Of a stretch of DNA of 64,000 nucleotides, positions 38,491 to 44,943 are shown piece after piece. The first letter of the stretch is position 1. Each line of letters opens with the position of its first letter. Below the pieces are notes generated by a model. The model worked only from the letters and a program-made list of their open reading frames with translations. It did not search any database and was not told the origin of the DNA. Both the position numbers and the translations under genes were made by a program. This stretch comes from Microbacterium gallinarum (GTDB lineage Bacteria; Actinomycetota; Actinomycetes; Actinomycetales; Microbacteriaceae): positions 124,001 through 188,000 of the forward strand of contig NZ_JACSPM010000002.1 in assembly GCF_014837165.1 (NCBI RefSeq). The letters are read 5' to 3'.

Positions 38491-39282
38491 TTACGGGCGT
38501 GAGCTCTGCCAGGCTTCGTCAATCAGCGCAAATTCGAGGGCGTAGCAACGCCCCTCAATTCCCGACTGCACGGACGCTCCACTCGTGACGTAACTGATCA
38601 CCCTCTGAGTGGCATCGATGACGTCGACAGGGTGTCCGCCGTCTGCCATGCAGGTCGCGTAACGCTCGAAGCCCGCCCGGTACTCCGCATCCGTGACGTC
38701 ACCGTCGGCTACCGCAGCGCTCTGCTCAGGCGAAGCCGCGGGAGGCTCGACCGGGGCGGACCACGAAACCCACAACATGTAGCTACCTGAGCCCGACACA
38801 CTCACGCGGTGAGGCCCTTGCCCGGTGATCGGCTCTCCGCCGCCCGACCCACCCCCGGTGCCTTCGCAGTAATTTGTGCTGATCGCCCTTCCGTTCAGGC
38901 TGATCACCTCGACACCGGCACCGAGGCATCGGAAGGCAACGAACAGTTCAGTTGCACCCTCCGGCGCCGTGCCAACCTCAAGGGTCATCGGACCTATCGC
39001 GTGTTCGACGAGGAACGGATCACCAAGAAGCTGTGTGTCTCCCGGCACAGTCGCCGCGATTTGATCCACCGACGGGGGGAGGTGCGTGACTGACCCGGCT
39101 CGCGAGTCGTCTGAAAGCGCGACTGCGGCCGATGTAGCAGCACCTGCCAGTACGCCGGCGAGGGCGAAGACTGCGAGACCAGCAATCGAACGCGGGCGTC
39201 GACGAACCAGCGGCGCCGATTCTGCGAGCGCGACGAACATCCGTCGCTGCGCTTCGTCTCGAGTAGTCAGTGCATCAGGCAT
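38491..39282 (-). CDS. Probable anti-sigma-type membrane partner of ECF sigma 2
   Basis: A 263-residue protein: about 33 cytoplasmic residues, one transmembrane segment (IAGLAVFALAGVLAGAATSAAVAL), an extracytoplasmic domain and a C-terminal block EYRAGFERYATCMADGGHPV. That block resembles the Cys-x-x-x-Gly segments of the two island lipoproteins. The ATG at 39282 lies eight bases inside the end of the sigma gene. An anti-sigma role is inferred from the pairing; there is no ZAS motif. Confidence 0.65.
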   Translation of the reverse strand: MPDALTTRDEAQRRMFVALAESAPLVRRRPRSIAGLAVFALAGVLAGAATSAAVALSDDSRAGSVTHLPPSVDQIAATVPGDTQLLGDPFLVEHAIGPMTLEVGTAPEGATELFVAFRCLGAGVEVISLNGRAISTNYCEGTGGGSGGGEPITGQGPHRVSVSGSGSYMLWVSWSAPVEPPAASPEQSAAVADGDVTDAEYRAGFERYATCMADGGHPVDVIDATQRVISYVTSGASVQSGIEGRCYALEFALIDEAWQSSRP

Positions 39283-39838
39283 TGTTCACACCTTCCGATC
39301 GGAGTCCGATTGGACGCAGGTCAGGCGCCTCGTCTCTTAGGCGTGCCCGCGCGCGGGACAAACGAGCACGCGCTGAGGATGCACGCACGCCGAGGAGCCT
39401 TGCGGCATCGTCTGCGGACAGGTCCTCGAGGATGCACAGCGTGATGATCTCTTGGTCGCGCAATGAAAGACGACGCATCGCACGGAACATGTCGCCGTCG
39501 CCGATGAGGTCCGCAGGATCGACGGATGATACCTGTGCAGGAATGCGAGCGAGCGCGGCGCGGTACCGCTTTTCAGACCGCGCCAGATTCAGACAGGTGT
39601 AGGTCGCGGTTCTCAGCAGCCACGGGAGCATGGAGCCGTCGACGAATCGGATGCTGTCGCGGCGACGCCAAGCCTCGAGGAACGTTATAGACACGACATC
39701 CTCCGCCTCACTCGGGGAAGGCGCCAGGCCGCGCGCATGCCGCCGAATCCGTTCGCGATGGCGGTCGAACACGCGTCCGAACGCCTCACCCTCGCCGGCT
39801 ACCGCGCGAGCCCAGTCCTGCTCATCAGAGTCGGTCAC
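39275..39838 (-). CDS. ECF RNA polymerase sigma factor 2
   Basis: A 187-residue sigma-70-family factor. Region 2 includes FDRHRERIRRHARGLAPS, AEDVVSITFLEAWRRRDSI and LPWLLRTATYTCLNLARSEKR; region 4 is LSLRDQEIITLCILEDLSADDAARLLGVRASSARARLSRAR in pieces. GTG start at 39836-39838. It is the second ECF module in the island, with the same gene order and eight-base overlap as the first. Its target promoters are unknown. Confidence 0.9.
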   Translation of the reverse strand: MTDSDEQDWARAVAGEGEAFGRVFDRHRERIRRHARGLAPSPSEAEDVVSITFLEAWRRRDSIRFVDGSMLPWLLRTATYTCLNLARSEKRYRAALARIPAQVSSVDPADLIGDGDMFRAMRRLSLRDQEIITLCILEDLSADDAARLLGVRASSARARLSRARARLRDEAPDLRPIGLRSEGVNNA

Positions 39839-40000
39839 ACTATGTAGTGTCCGCGACGATGAAAAACGCTGCGTGTTACGCCACGGGCTCTTCGAACTCG
39901 CGAACGACGGCTACCGTGTGCAGGATAGTCAGCCGGCTGTCCGCTCCCCGAGGCGAGATCGTGTCGATCAAAAGACGATGGCCGATAGAGTCGCGATGCG

Positions 40001-40267
40001 ATGGACACACAGCAGCGCGACCGACGGCGGCTACTAACCGCCATTCTGTTTGCAGCAGAGCACCCTGCCGACGTCCTCGCGGTGTGTGGCGCCGTCGGCG
40101 GGGACGACGTGGCGGCTGTCGCCGCCATCGCCGATGCGTTTGGATTCGATGAAGTGCAAGCGCGCGCAATTCTCGACTTACAGGTACGGCGGTTCACCCC
40201 ACGGTCGATCGACGAGATCCGACATGAGCTCGCCGAACTCGACGGCGCACAACCAAGTGGCGGGTGA
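40001..40267 (+). CDS. Small protein resembling a GyrA/ParC segment
   Basis: An 88-residue protein whose C-terminal half (FGFDEVQARAILDLQVRRFTPRSIDEIRHEL in pieces) resembles the GyrA coiled-coil region where ...QANAILDMQLRRL... is found. It lacks the winged helix and active-site tyrosine, so it cannot cut DNA. The ATG at 40001 has no clear ribosome site. It is convergent with the DUF3037 gene (9-base gap). It may be a stand-alone small family or a gyrase-interacting fragment; function unknown. Confidence 0.55.
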   Translation: MDTQQRDRRRLLTAILFAAEHPADVLAVCGAVGGDDVAAVAAIADAFGFDEVQARAILDLQVRRFTPRSIDEIRHELAELDGAQPSGG

Positions 40268-40276
40268 TCGCCGCGA

Positions 40277-41149
40277 CTAGGCAGAAACCAGCTCGCGAGC
40301 CTCGCGCGCGATCACGTCGAGCTGTGAACTTGGAACGGCGTGTACATCGAGCGCGCTCCAGGCCTCAAGCGCAGCGGCAAAAACGTCGTCCCGACGGGCG
40401 TCGGGACGTCCCGCAGGCTCCTGGAATGCCACAGCAATCGCTACGTCAGAATCTGCGGAAAGCGGATGAGTGCCGGCGCCAATTGCCGCCCCGTCTTGTC
40501 GCAGTCTGCTCACGATGAAGTTCCAAGACTGCATTTCTTGTTCGAGCGCATCCGTGTCGCGCACATCGAAGGCGAACGCATGCGACAGCTGATCAACGCC
40601 CCCATCGACCACCGCAAAGTCGAATCGACCTCGCTGACGCCCGACGCGCGCTGGAGGCCGTCGAATGAGGGTGCTTCCTACCTCGAAGTTCCCGGTCCGA
40701 ACGAATAGCTCGGCCATGTCTGTCACCAATCGCGCCCGCGTACGCGAGCGGTGCAGCGGCGCCGGCGTCGCAACGAGCACCGGATACAGGAAGTCGACAC
40801 CTTCCCGCGCAGAACGCGCCTCCACCGGAGCGGCAGCACTGACCTGAAGCACATTGTTGAACCGGTGGGAAAGCAGCTCCAGCCAGGACCGACTCACTCG
40901 GATATCGCGGGTCGCGAAGAGATCGAGCGGCGGGTGTTCATAGTCATGGATTGATCGCTCAAGCCGCTCGAGCCATGGGCGCAATGCGCTGGCATCGCCT
41001 CCCAATCGACTGGCTCGCCGCAGATCAGGAGCGACGCGAATGGCCCAATCTCCCCCGTCCCGTCCGACGACGACGGCCACATTAACCCGTTCGCCACGCG
41101 CGACATCAGGCACATACCGGACTAGCCAGTAAAGATATGCCGCGTTCAT
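40277..41149 (-). CDS. DUF3037 domain protein paired with a HipA-like kinase
   Basis: A 290-residue protein beginning AYLYWLVRYVPDVARGERVNVAVVV, the DUF3037 signature (usually ..YxVVRYVPxxxRGExVNVGV). The rest is alpha/beta with no catalytic motif that I can name; it is longer than the usual ~130-residue DUF3037 protein. The ATG overlaps the stop of the HipA-like gene (ATGA). This pair recurs in bacterial genomes; the function is not established to my knowledge. Confidence 0.8.
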   Translation of the reverse strand: MNAAYLYWLVRYVPDVARGERVNVAVVVGRDGGDWAIRVAPDLRRASRLGGDASALRPWLERLERSIHDYEHPPLDLFATRDIRVSRSWLELLSHRFNNVLQVSAAAPVEARSAREGVDFLYPVLVATPAPLHRSRTRARLVTDMAELFVRTGNFEVGSTLIRRPPARVGRQRGRFDFAVVDGGVDQLSHAFAFDVRDTDALEQEMQSWNFIVSRLRQDGAAIGAGTHPLSADSDVAIAVAFQEPAGRPDARRDDVFAAALEAWSALDVHAVPSSQLDVIAREARELVSA

Positions 41150-41949
41150 GTCGGGGTCCCTGTTCTTCGATCGCCCGACGTCGGCTCTGCTCGCTTCCGG
41201 AGGCGCTCAGCGACCGGCCTGCGACGGGAGTACAGAAACCACGCCATCGCTTCGAGGTCCCTGTCGTCGGTCCCCCATTCTACCGGCACCGCCGACATGA
41301 CGGTTAGAAGCTGTTCGGGGCTCAGCTGATTGATGACATCAGCGACCTCCACAAGCCGGTCGAGATTGATACCTGCAGGCAGTCGCGGAATCGTACTGTC
41401 GGTGTCGATCAACCGTTCCAGGATGGTCTCGTCCCAATCGCCTTCACCGGTGGTAAACCACAGTCCGTGATCGTATGACCACACCGAGTATGCGGCGCTA
41501 GTTTCATACAGCCATTGAGGATCTTCGCCTACACATAAATCCCACAGCCCAGCCATCGCGGCTTGACGACGCGCGTTGTCGTCTCGCTTCGTGTAGCGAA
41601 GTTCATCGTCGTCGACCGCTCCCGTCACGTGGTGCGACGCGTGAGCGACCAACGGGCCGCTCACGCCTCTCACCGGAAAGTCCGCCCACGCGCACACCGC
41701 TGGAGGCACGACGACGAGAACGCGCTCTCGCACTGGGGCGCCGAGCAGCTCTCCGACCTCACCGACGATGACCTCGTTGGTGAGAACTTGGTTGCCCTGG
41801 TGATTTCCCGGCACCTTGACCCAGTACTGTCGACCGTCGTCAGCTAACCCCAGAAATGCTCCTGCTCCTGACGAGAGCGCACGCGCTCGCGGAGCGCGGA
41901 TTGTGATCGTCGGTGTCGGCCTGGGACGATTGGCGAGTCGACCCGCCAC
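41146..41949 (-). CDS. HipA-like kinase (HipA_2 type)
   Basis: A ~267-residue protein of the short HipA-like kinase group. YWVKVPGNHQGNQVLTNEVIVGEVGELLG (in pieces) gives the ATP-site lysine and helix; later motifs are LWDLCVGEDPQWLYE and YSVWSYDHGLWF, the latter like the DHG segment near the metal site. It lacks the N-terminal HipA subdomain. The GTG at 41949 is tentative; another lies at 41967. It is coupled to the DUF3037 gene. It may phosphorylate a host factor, but no target is known. Confidence 0.75.
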   Translation of the reverse strand: MAGRLANRPRPTPTITIRAPRARALSSGAGAFLGLADDGRQYWVKVPGNHQGNQVLTNEVIVGEVGELLGAPVRERVLVVVPPAVCAWADFPVRGVSGPLVAHASHHVTGAVDDDELRYTKRDDNARRQAAMAGLWDLCVGEDPQWLYETSAAYSVWSYDHGLWFTTGEGDWDETILERLIDTDSTIPRLPAGINLDRLVEVADVINQLSPEQLLTVMSAVPVEWGTDDRDLEAMAWFLYSRRRPVAERLRKRAEPTSGDRRTGTPT

Positions 41950-42041
41950 GCGCGCAGGTCGAGCCACCGGTCGGTCATGCCCCGAGCGTATCGATGAGCA
42001 ACGCGGACTCGCGTGATTTCGAGACCCACCGCACCCGTTCG

Positions 42042-42056
42042 TGGCACAGTTAAGGC
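42042..42056 (+). repeat. Right copy of island-end repeat (candidate integrase arm site)
   Basis: TGGCACAGTTAAGGC, identical to 27523-27537. It lies inside the right end of the island, where an arm-type integrase site is expected. Apart from this and attR, 41950-42390 holds no supportable gene. Confidence 0.6.
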
Positions 42057-42189
42057 ACATTTACTGAGATCAGCCCGCGTAATTGCTTGCATCTTCAGGC
42101 AGGGGGATGCTGGTGTGCCACGAGAGCGGCCTGGCGAAAACCGCGGAATCACGCGGTAAAACGGCCCATTCGCACCTCAGGAAGTGAGA

Positions 42190-42212
42190 GTTCGAATCCC
42201 CTATCCTCCGCC
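42190..42212 (+). repeat. attR core
   Basis: The 23-base copy of the tRNA-Ser 3' end (identical to 27440-27462), not attached to a tRNA body. It marks the right end of the island. Confidence 0.92.
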
Positions 42213-42220
42213 ATGAGAAC

Positions 42221-42245
42221 CGCGCCGTCCCGGAGGGGCGGCGCG
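42221..42245 (+). terminator. Hairpin just beyond attR (probable original tRNA-Ser terminator)
   Basis: An 11-bp GC-rich stem with one G-U pair, loop GGA (42232-42234), starting nine bases after the att core. Before the island inserted, it would have lain directly downstream of the tRNA-Ser gene. Confidence 0.6.
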
Positions 42246-42294
42246 ATCTCGTATCGACGGGCCGAGCGATTCGAGGAGGAGCGAAGCGACGGAG

Positions 42295-42311
42295 TCCCCT
42301 ATCCTCCGCCA
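42295..42311 (+). repeat. Third, partial att copy
   Basis: TCCCCTATCCTCCGCCA, 17 bases, is identical to 42197-42213. It lies about 100 bases beyond attR and suggests an older or second integration event at the same site. Confidence 0.75.
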
Positions 42312-42390
42312 CTGTTTCGCCTTGACAACACGGGGATCGCGACTCCGCCGAAAGGCGCGCGGCGCGGCTGAGGCTCGCTGTGACCTGGAT

Positions 42391-43041
42391 CTAGGACGCC
42401 GGCGCAAGCTCAGACAACAGGTCGATGACTCGGTCGCGGATACTGTCCCGGACCTGCCGCACTCCGTCGAGGTCGAGCGTCGCGGGGTCGGCGAGCTCCC
42501 AATCCACGTACCGCTTGCCGGGGTAGAGCGGGCACGCGTCGCCGCAGCCCATCGTGACCACGGCGTCCGCCGCGCGCACGACGTCGTCGGTGAGCGGCTT
42601 GGGAAACTCCTTGTCGACGTCGATGCCGATCTCCGCGAGGACGGTGATCACCGACGGGAGGATGCCGTTGCCGGTGGGCTGTGACCCCGCCGAGCGGACG
42701 TGCACGCGTCCGTGGGAGAGATGCCGGGTGAGAGCGGCCGCCATCTGCGAGCGGCCGGAGTTGTGCACGCAGATGTACAGGATCTCAGGCACCGCTTTGG
42801 CCACGAGCCCCGTGGACTGCGCGAGTGCGGTGAGACGATCTTCGGCGAAGCGCTCGGTGAGAGCGGGAAGGTGCGTCTGAACCTTTGCAGCCCGGCCGAG
42901 AGCGGCGTAGGACTCGAAGACGACGCGTGCGACGGTCTCCTCCCCGACCATGCCGGCGAACCGCTGCGCGAGGCGCGCCGCGGCACGGTGGAGAACCGAG
43001 TCAGGCGAGAGCAGCGCAGCCTGCCCTCGCGGGGCGCTCAC
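42391..43041 (-). CDS. Arsenate reductase with N-terminal three-helix bundle domain
   Basis: A 216-residue protein: an N-terminal ~75-residue helical domain (three-helix bundle dimerisation type) and a low-molecular-weight phosphatase-like ArsC domain with the CX5R loop CVHNSGRSQMA and the distal redox cysteines around TMGCGDACP. It reduces arsenate to arsenite. The GTG start (43041) overlaps the upstream arsC stop as GTGA. It is the last gene of the arsenic run and the one nearest the island. Confidence 0.9.
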   Translation of the reverse strand: MSAPRGQAALLSPDSVLHRAAARLAQRFAGMVGEETVARVVFESYAALGRAAKVQTHLPALTERFAEDRLTALAQSTGLVAKAVPEILYICVHNSGRSQMAAALTRHLSHGRVHVRSAGSQPTGNGILPSVITVLAEIGIDVDKEFPKPLTDDVVRAADAVVTMGCGDACPLYPGKRYVDWELADPATLDLDGVRQVRDSIRDRVIDLLSELAPAS

Positions 43042-43454
43042 GCCGCCCGTCCATCCGGGAGGATCTCGGTCAGCAGCGTCTCGATCCGGCGTCGGATGTC
43101 GTCGCGGATGGGGCGCACCGCGTCGATTCCCTGGCCGGCGGGATCGTCGAGCTCCCAATCCTCGTAGCGCTTGCCCGGGAAGATGGGGCACGCGTCGCCG
43201 CAGCCCATGGTGATGACGACGTCGGACTCCCTCACGGCCTCCACAGTCAGCACCTTCGGCGAGTTTCCGGCGATGTCGATGCCCTCTTCGGCCATTGCCG
43301 CGACAGCGACGGGGTTGATCTCGTCCTTCGGTGCTGAGCCTGCCGACAGCACCTCGACGCGATCGCCTCCCAGCGCGCGCAGGTAACCGGCGGCCATCTG
43401 TGAGCGGCCGGCGTTGTGGACGCAGACGAACAGGACGGTGGGCTTCTCAGACAC
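43038..43454 (-). CDS. arsC: Arsenate reductase (low-molecular-weight phosphatase type)
   Basis: A 138-residue ArsC: KPTVLFVCVHNAGRSQMAAG carries the CX5R active-site loop, and VITMGCGDACPIFPGKRYEDW the resolving cysteines. It reduces arsenate using thiol relay. GTG start at 43452-43454; a longer form from 43484 is possible. A 6-4-6 inverted repeat (43483-43498) lies just upstream, matching one at the ArsR-ArsC fusion gene. Confidence 0.93.
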   Translation of the reverse strand: MSEKPTVLFVCVHNAGRSQMAAGYLRALGGDRVEVLSAGSAPKDEINPVAVAAMAEEGIDIAGNSPKVLTVEAVRESDVVITMGCGDACPIFPGKRYEDWELDDPAGQGIDAVRPIRDDIRRRIETLLTEILPDGRAA

Positions 43455-43482
43455 GTGGTCTCGCTTTCTCTCTGGAGAAAGC

Positions 43483-43498
43483 ATAGATGCTGATCTAT
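43483..43498. promoter_or_regulatory. Candidate ArsR-type operator upstream of arsC
   Basis: ATAGAT-GCTG-ATCTAT, a perfect 6-4-6 inverted repeat. The same layout occurs at 44404-44419 over the start of the ArsR-ArsC fusion gene, which suggests that the fusion protein binds both. Confidence 0.6.
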
Positions 43499-43526
43499 TT
43501 GTCGACAATGAACGTCAGATGAACGG

Positions 43527-44405
43527 TCAGGTCGCCAGCAGTTCGCCCAGGAGCGAGCGCACGCGTCGCTCGATGTCGTCCCGGATGCCGCGCACGACGG
43601 CCGCGGGCTTCCCGACCGGGTCTTCCAGATCCCAGTCCAGGTAGCGGCGGCCCGGATAGACCGGGCACGCGTCGCCGCAGCCCATCGTGACGACGACATC
43701 CGCCGCGCGGACCATCTCGTCGGTCAGGGGCTTCGGGAACTCGCCGCCGATCGAGATGCCGATCTCGTCGAGCGCGTGGACGATCGACGACCGGACCTCG
43801 GGCCCGGGGGCGGAACCCGCCGTCCGGACTGTCACCCGGTCGCCGGCCAGCTGCCGGAGGATCCCCGCCGCCAGTTGCGAGCGCCCGGCGTTCTGCACGC
43901 AGACGAACAACACCTCCGGCCGGTCAGGGCGATCGCCTGCGACTCGGCTCAACGCGTCGAGCCGAGTGGCGGCGAACGCGGCGGTCCGAGAGGCGACGAG
44001 AGGGGAATCGGTGGCTCCCGCGAGGAGTTCGTAGCTCTCGGAGACCTGTGCACGCACCGTCTCAGCGCTGAAGGTCCCGCGGTAGCGCGTCGAGAGGTCC
44101 GCGACGATGCGCTCGAGGTCGGGTCGCCCCACCCGGGGCCTGCTGCCGAGGAGCGCGTCGACGCGCGCGGCTTGGTCGGGCGCGATCGAGTACCAGACCC
44201 GTCGTCCGTCGGGTTCGCGGACGACGACGCCTTCGGCGAGCAGAGCCTTCATGTGATGACTGACGGTGGGCTGCCGGAGGGCGAGAGCCTCGGCCAGCCG
44301 ACCGACGAGCTGACGGCCGTCCTGAGAATCGCGAATGAGCCGGAGGATCTTCGCACGGGTCGGGTCGGCCAGCGCTGCCATCCTGCGCGACTCCTCCGGA
44401 CTCAT
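43527..44405 (-). CDS. ArsR regulator - arsenate reductase fusion
   Basis: A 292-residue, three-part protein: ArsR-type winged helix (MAALADPTRAKILRLI, LRQPTVSHHMKALLAEGVV, wing DGRRVWYSI), a three-helix bundle linker (about 100-160), and an ArsC domain with CVQNAGRSQLA and TMGCGDACPVYPGRRY. It would sense and reduce within one chain, or regulate by domain contact. The ATG (44403-44405) is overlapped by an inverted repeat, a likely autoregulatory site. The ArsR part lacks the CVCDL cysteine pair seen in the other ArsR here. Confidence 0.9.
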   Translation of the reverse strand: MSPEESRRMAALADPTRAKILRLIRDSQDGRQLVGRLAEALALRQPTVSHHMKALLAEGVVVREPDGRRVWYSIAPDQAARVDALLGSRPRVGRPDLERIVADLSTRYRGTFSAETVRAQVSESYELLAGATDSPLVASRTAAFAATRLDALSRVAGDRPDRPEVLFVCVQNAGRSQLAAGILRQLAGDRVTVRTAGSAPGPEVRSSIVHALDEIGISIGGEFPKPLTDEMVRAADVVVTMGCGDACPVYPGRRYLDWDLEDPVGKPAAVVRGIRDDIERRVRSLLGELLAT

Positions 44406-44419
44406 AGATCGGAGTCTAT
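44404..44419. promoter_or_regulatory. Candidate operator over the start of the ArsR-ArsC fusion gene
   Basis: ATAGAT-CGGA-GTCTAT: inverted repeat with one mismatch, the same 6-4-6 form as 43483-43498. It overlaps the start codon, so binding would block initiation. Confidence 0.55.
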
Positions 44420-44430
44420 CGACCGCTGAT

Positions 44431-44943
44431 TCAGTCCACGCCGTTGCGATCGCTGCGCCGTTCGATCACCACCGTGTCGCGCCACCGGCCCGCGTGCGGC
44501 CCGACGCCCGATCGCGCTATCCGTTCGCGGCGCCCCACGACCCGGAAGCCCGCTTTTTCGTGGACGCGCAGGCTGGCCGCGTTCTCGGGGAAGACGCTGG
44601 ACTGGATCGTCCAGACACCCGCGTCCTCCGCCGCCTGGATGAACGCGTCAAGCAGAGCGCGCCCGATACCGCCGCCACGGGCATCGCGGTCGATGTAGAC
44701 CGAGTGCTCGACGACCCCGGAATAGACGGGCCGACCCGAGACCGCTGACGCCGCTGCCCAGCCCACGATCCGGCCGGCGTCGTCGAGCGCCACCAGGCGC
44801 GCGTACGGGAGCTTGCCGGCATGGAAGACCTCCCACGTAGGAGTGGTCGTCTCGAATGTCGCTTCTCCGTCGTCGATGCCTTGCGCGTAGATCCGCTCGA
44901 CGTCGGTCCAGTCCTCGGGAACCATCGGCCGGATCCGGGTCAC
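44431..44943 (-). CDS. arsN1: GNAT acetyltransferase, ArsN1 type
   Basis: A 170-residue GNAT enzyme: IRPMVPEDWTDVERIYAQGI, then FETTTPTWEVF, the acetyl-CoA loop RDARGGGIGRALL and the C-terminal GFRVVGRRERIAR and GRWRDTVVIERR. This pattern fits phosphinothricin/arsinothricin N-acetyltransferases; the arsenic cluster makes ArsN1, which inactivates the organoarsenical arsinothricin, the better call. The GTG start (44943) overlaps the flavoprotein stop as GTGA. Confidence 0.82.
   Translation of the reverse strand: MTRIRPMVPEDWTDVERIYAQGIDDGEATFETTTPTWEVFHAGKLPYARLVALDDAGRIVGWAAASAVSGRPVYSGVVEHSVYIDRDARGGGIGRALLDAFIQAAEDAGVWTIQSSVFPENAASLRVHEKAGFRVVGRRERIARSGVGPHAGRWRDTVVIERRSDRNGVD

Larger units (their letters stand above)
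27440..42212. mobile_element. Integrated genomic island at tRNA-Ser(GGA), 14.8 kb
   Basis: Bounded by 23-bp direct repeats, one of them the 3' end of a tRNA gene, with a tyrosine integrase next to the left end and a probable excisionase close by. No replication, conjugation or phage structural genes are seen, so it is a small integrative island rather than a prophage or ICE. The base composition looks less GC-rich than the flanks. Cargo: two ECF sigma modules, an exporter with AraC regulator, Cys-rich peptide and lipoproteins, and a HipA-like/DUF3037 pair. Confidence 0.9.

Noticed and set aside
42183..42212. Second tRNA-Ser gene
   Set aside because: Only the T-arm and acceptor 3' half are present; no D-arm or anticodon arm upstream. 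It is the attR copy.
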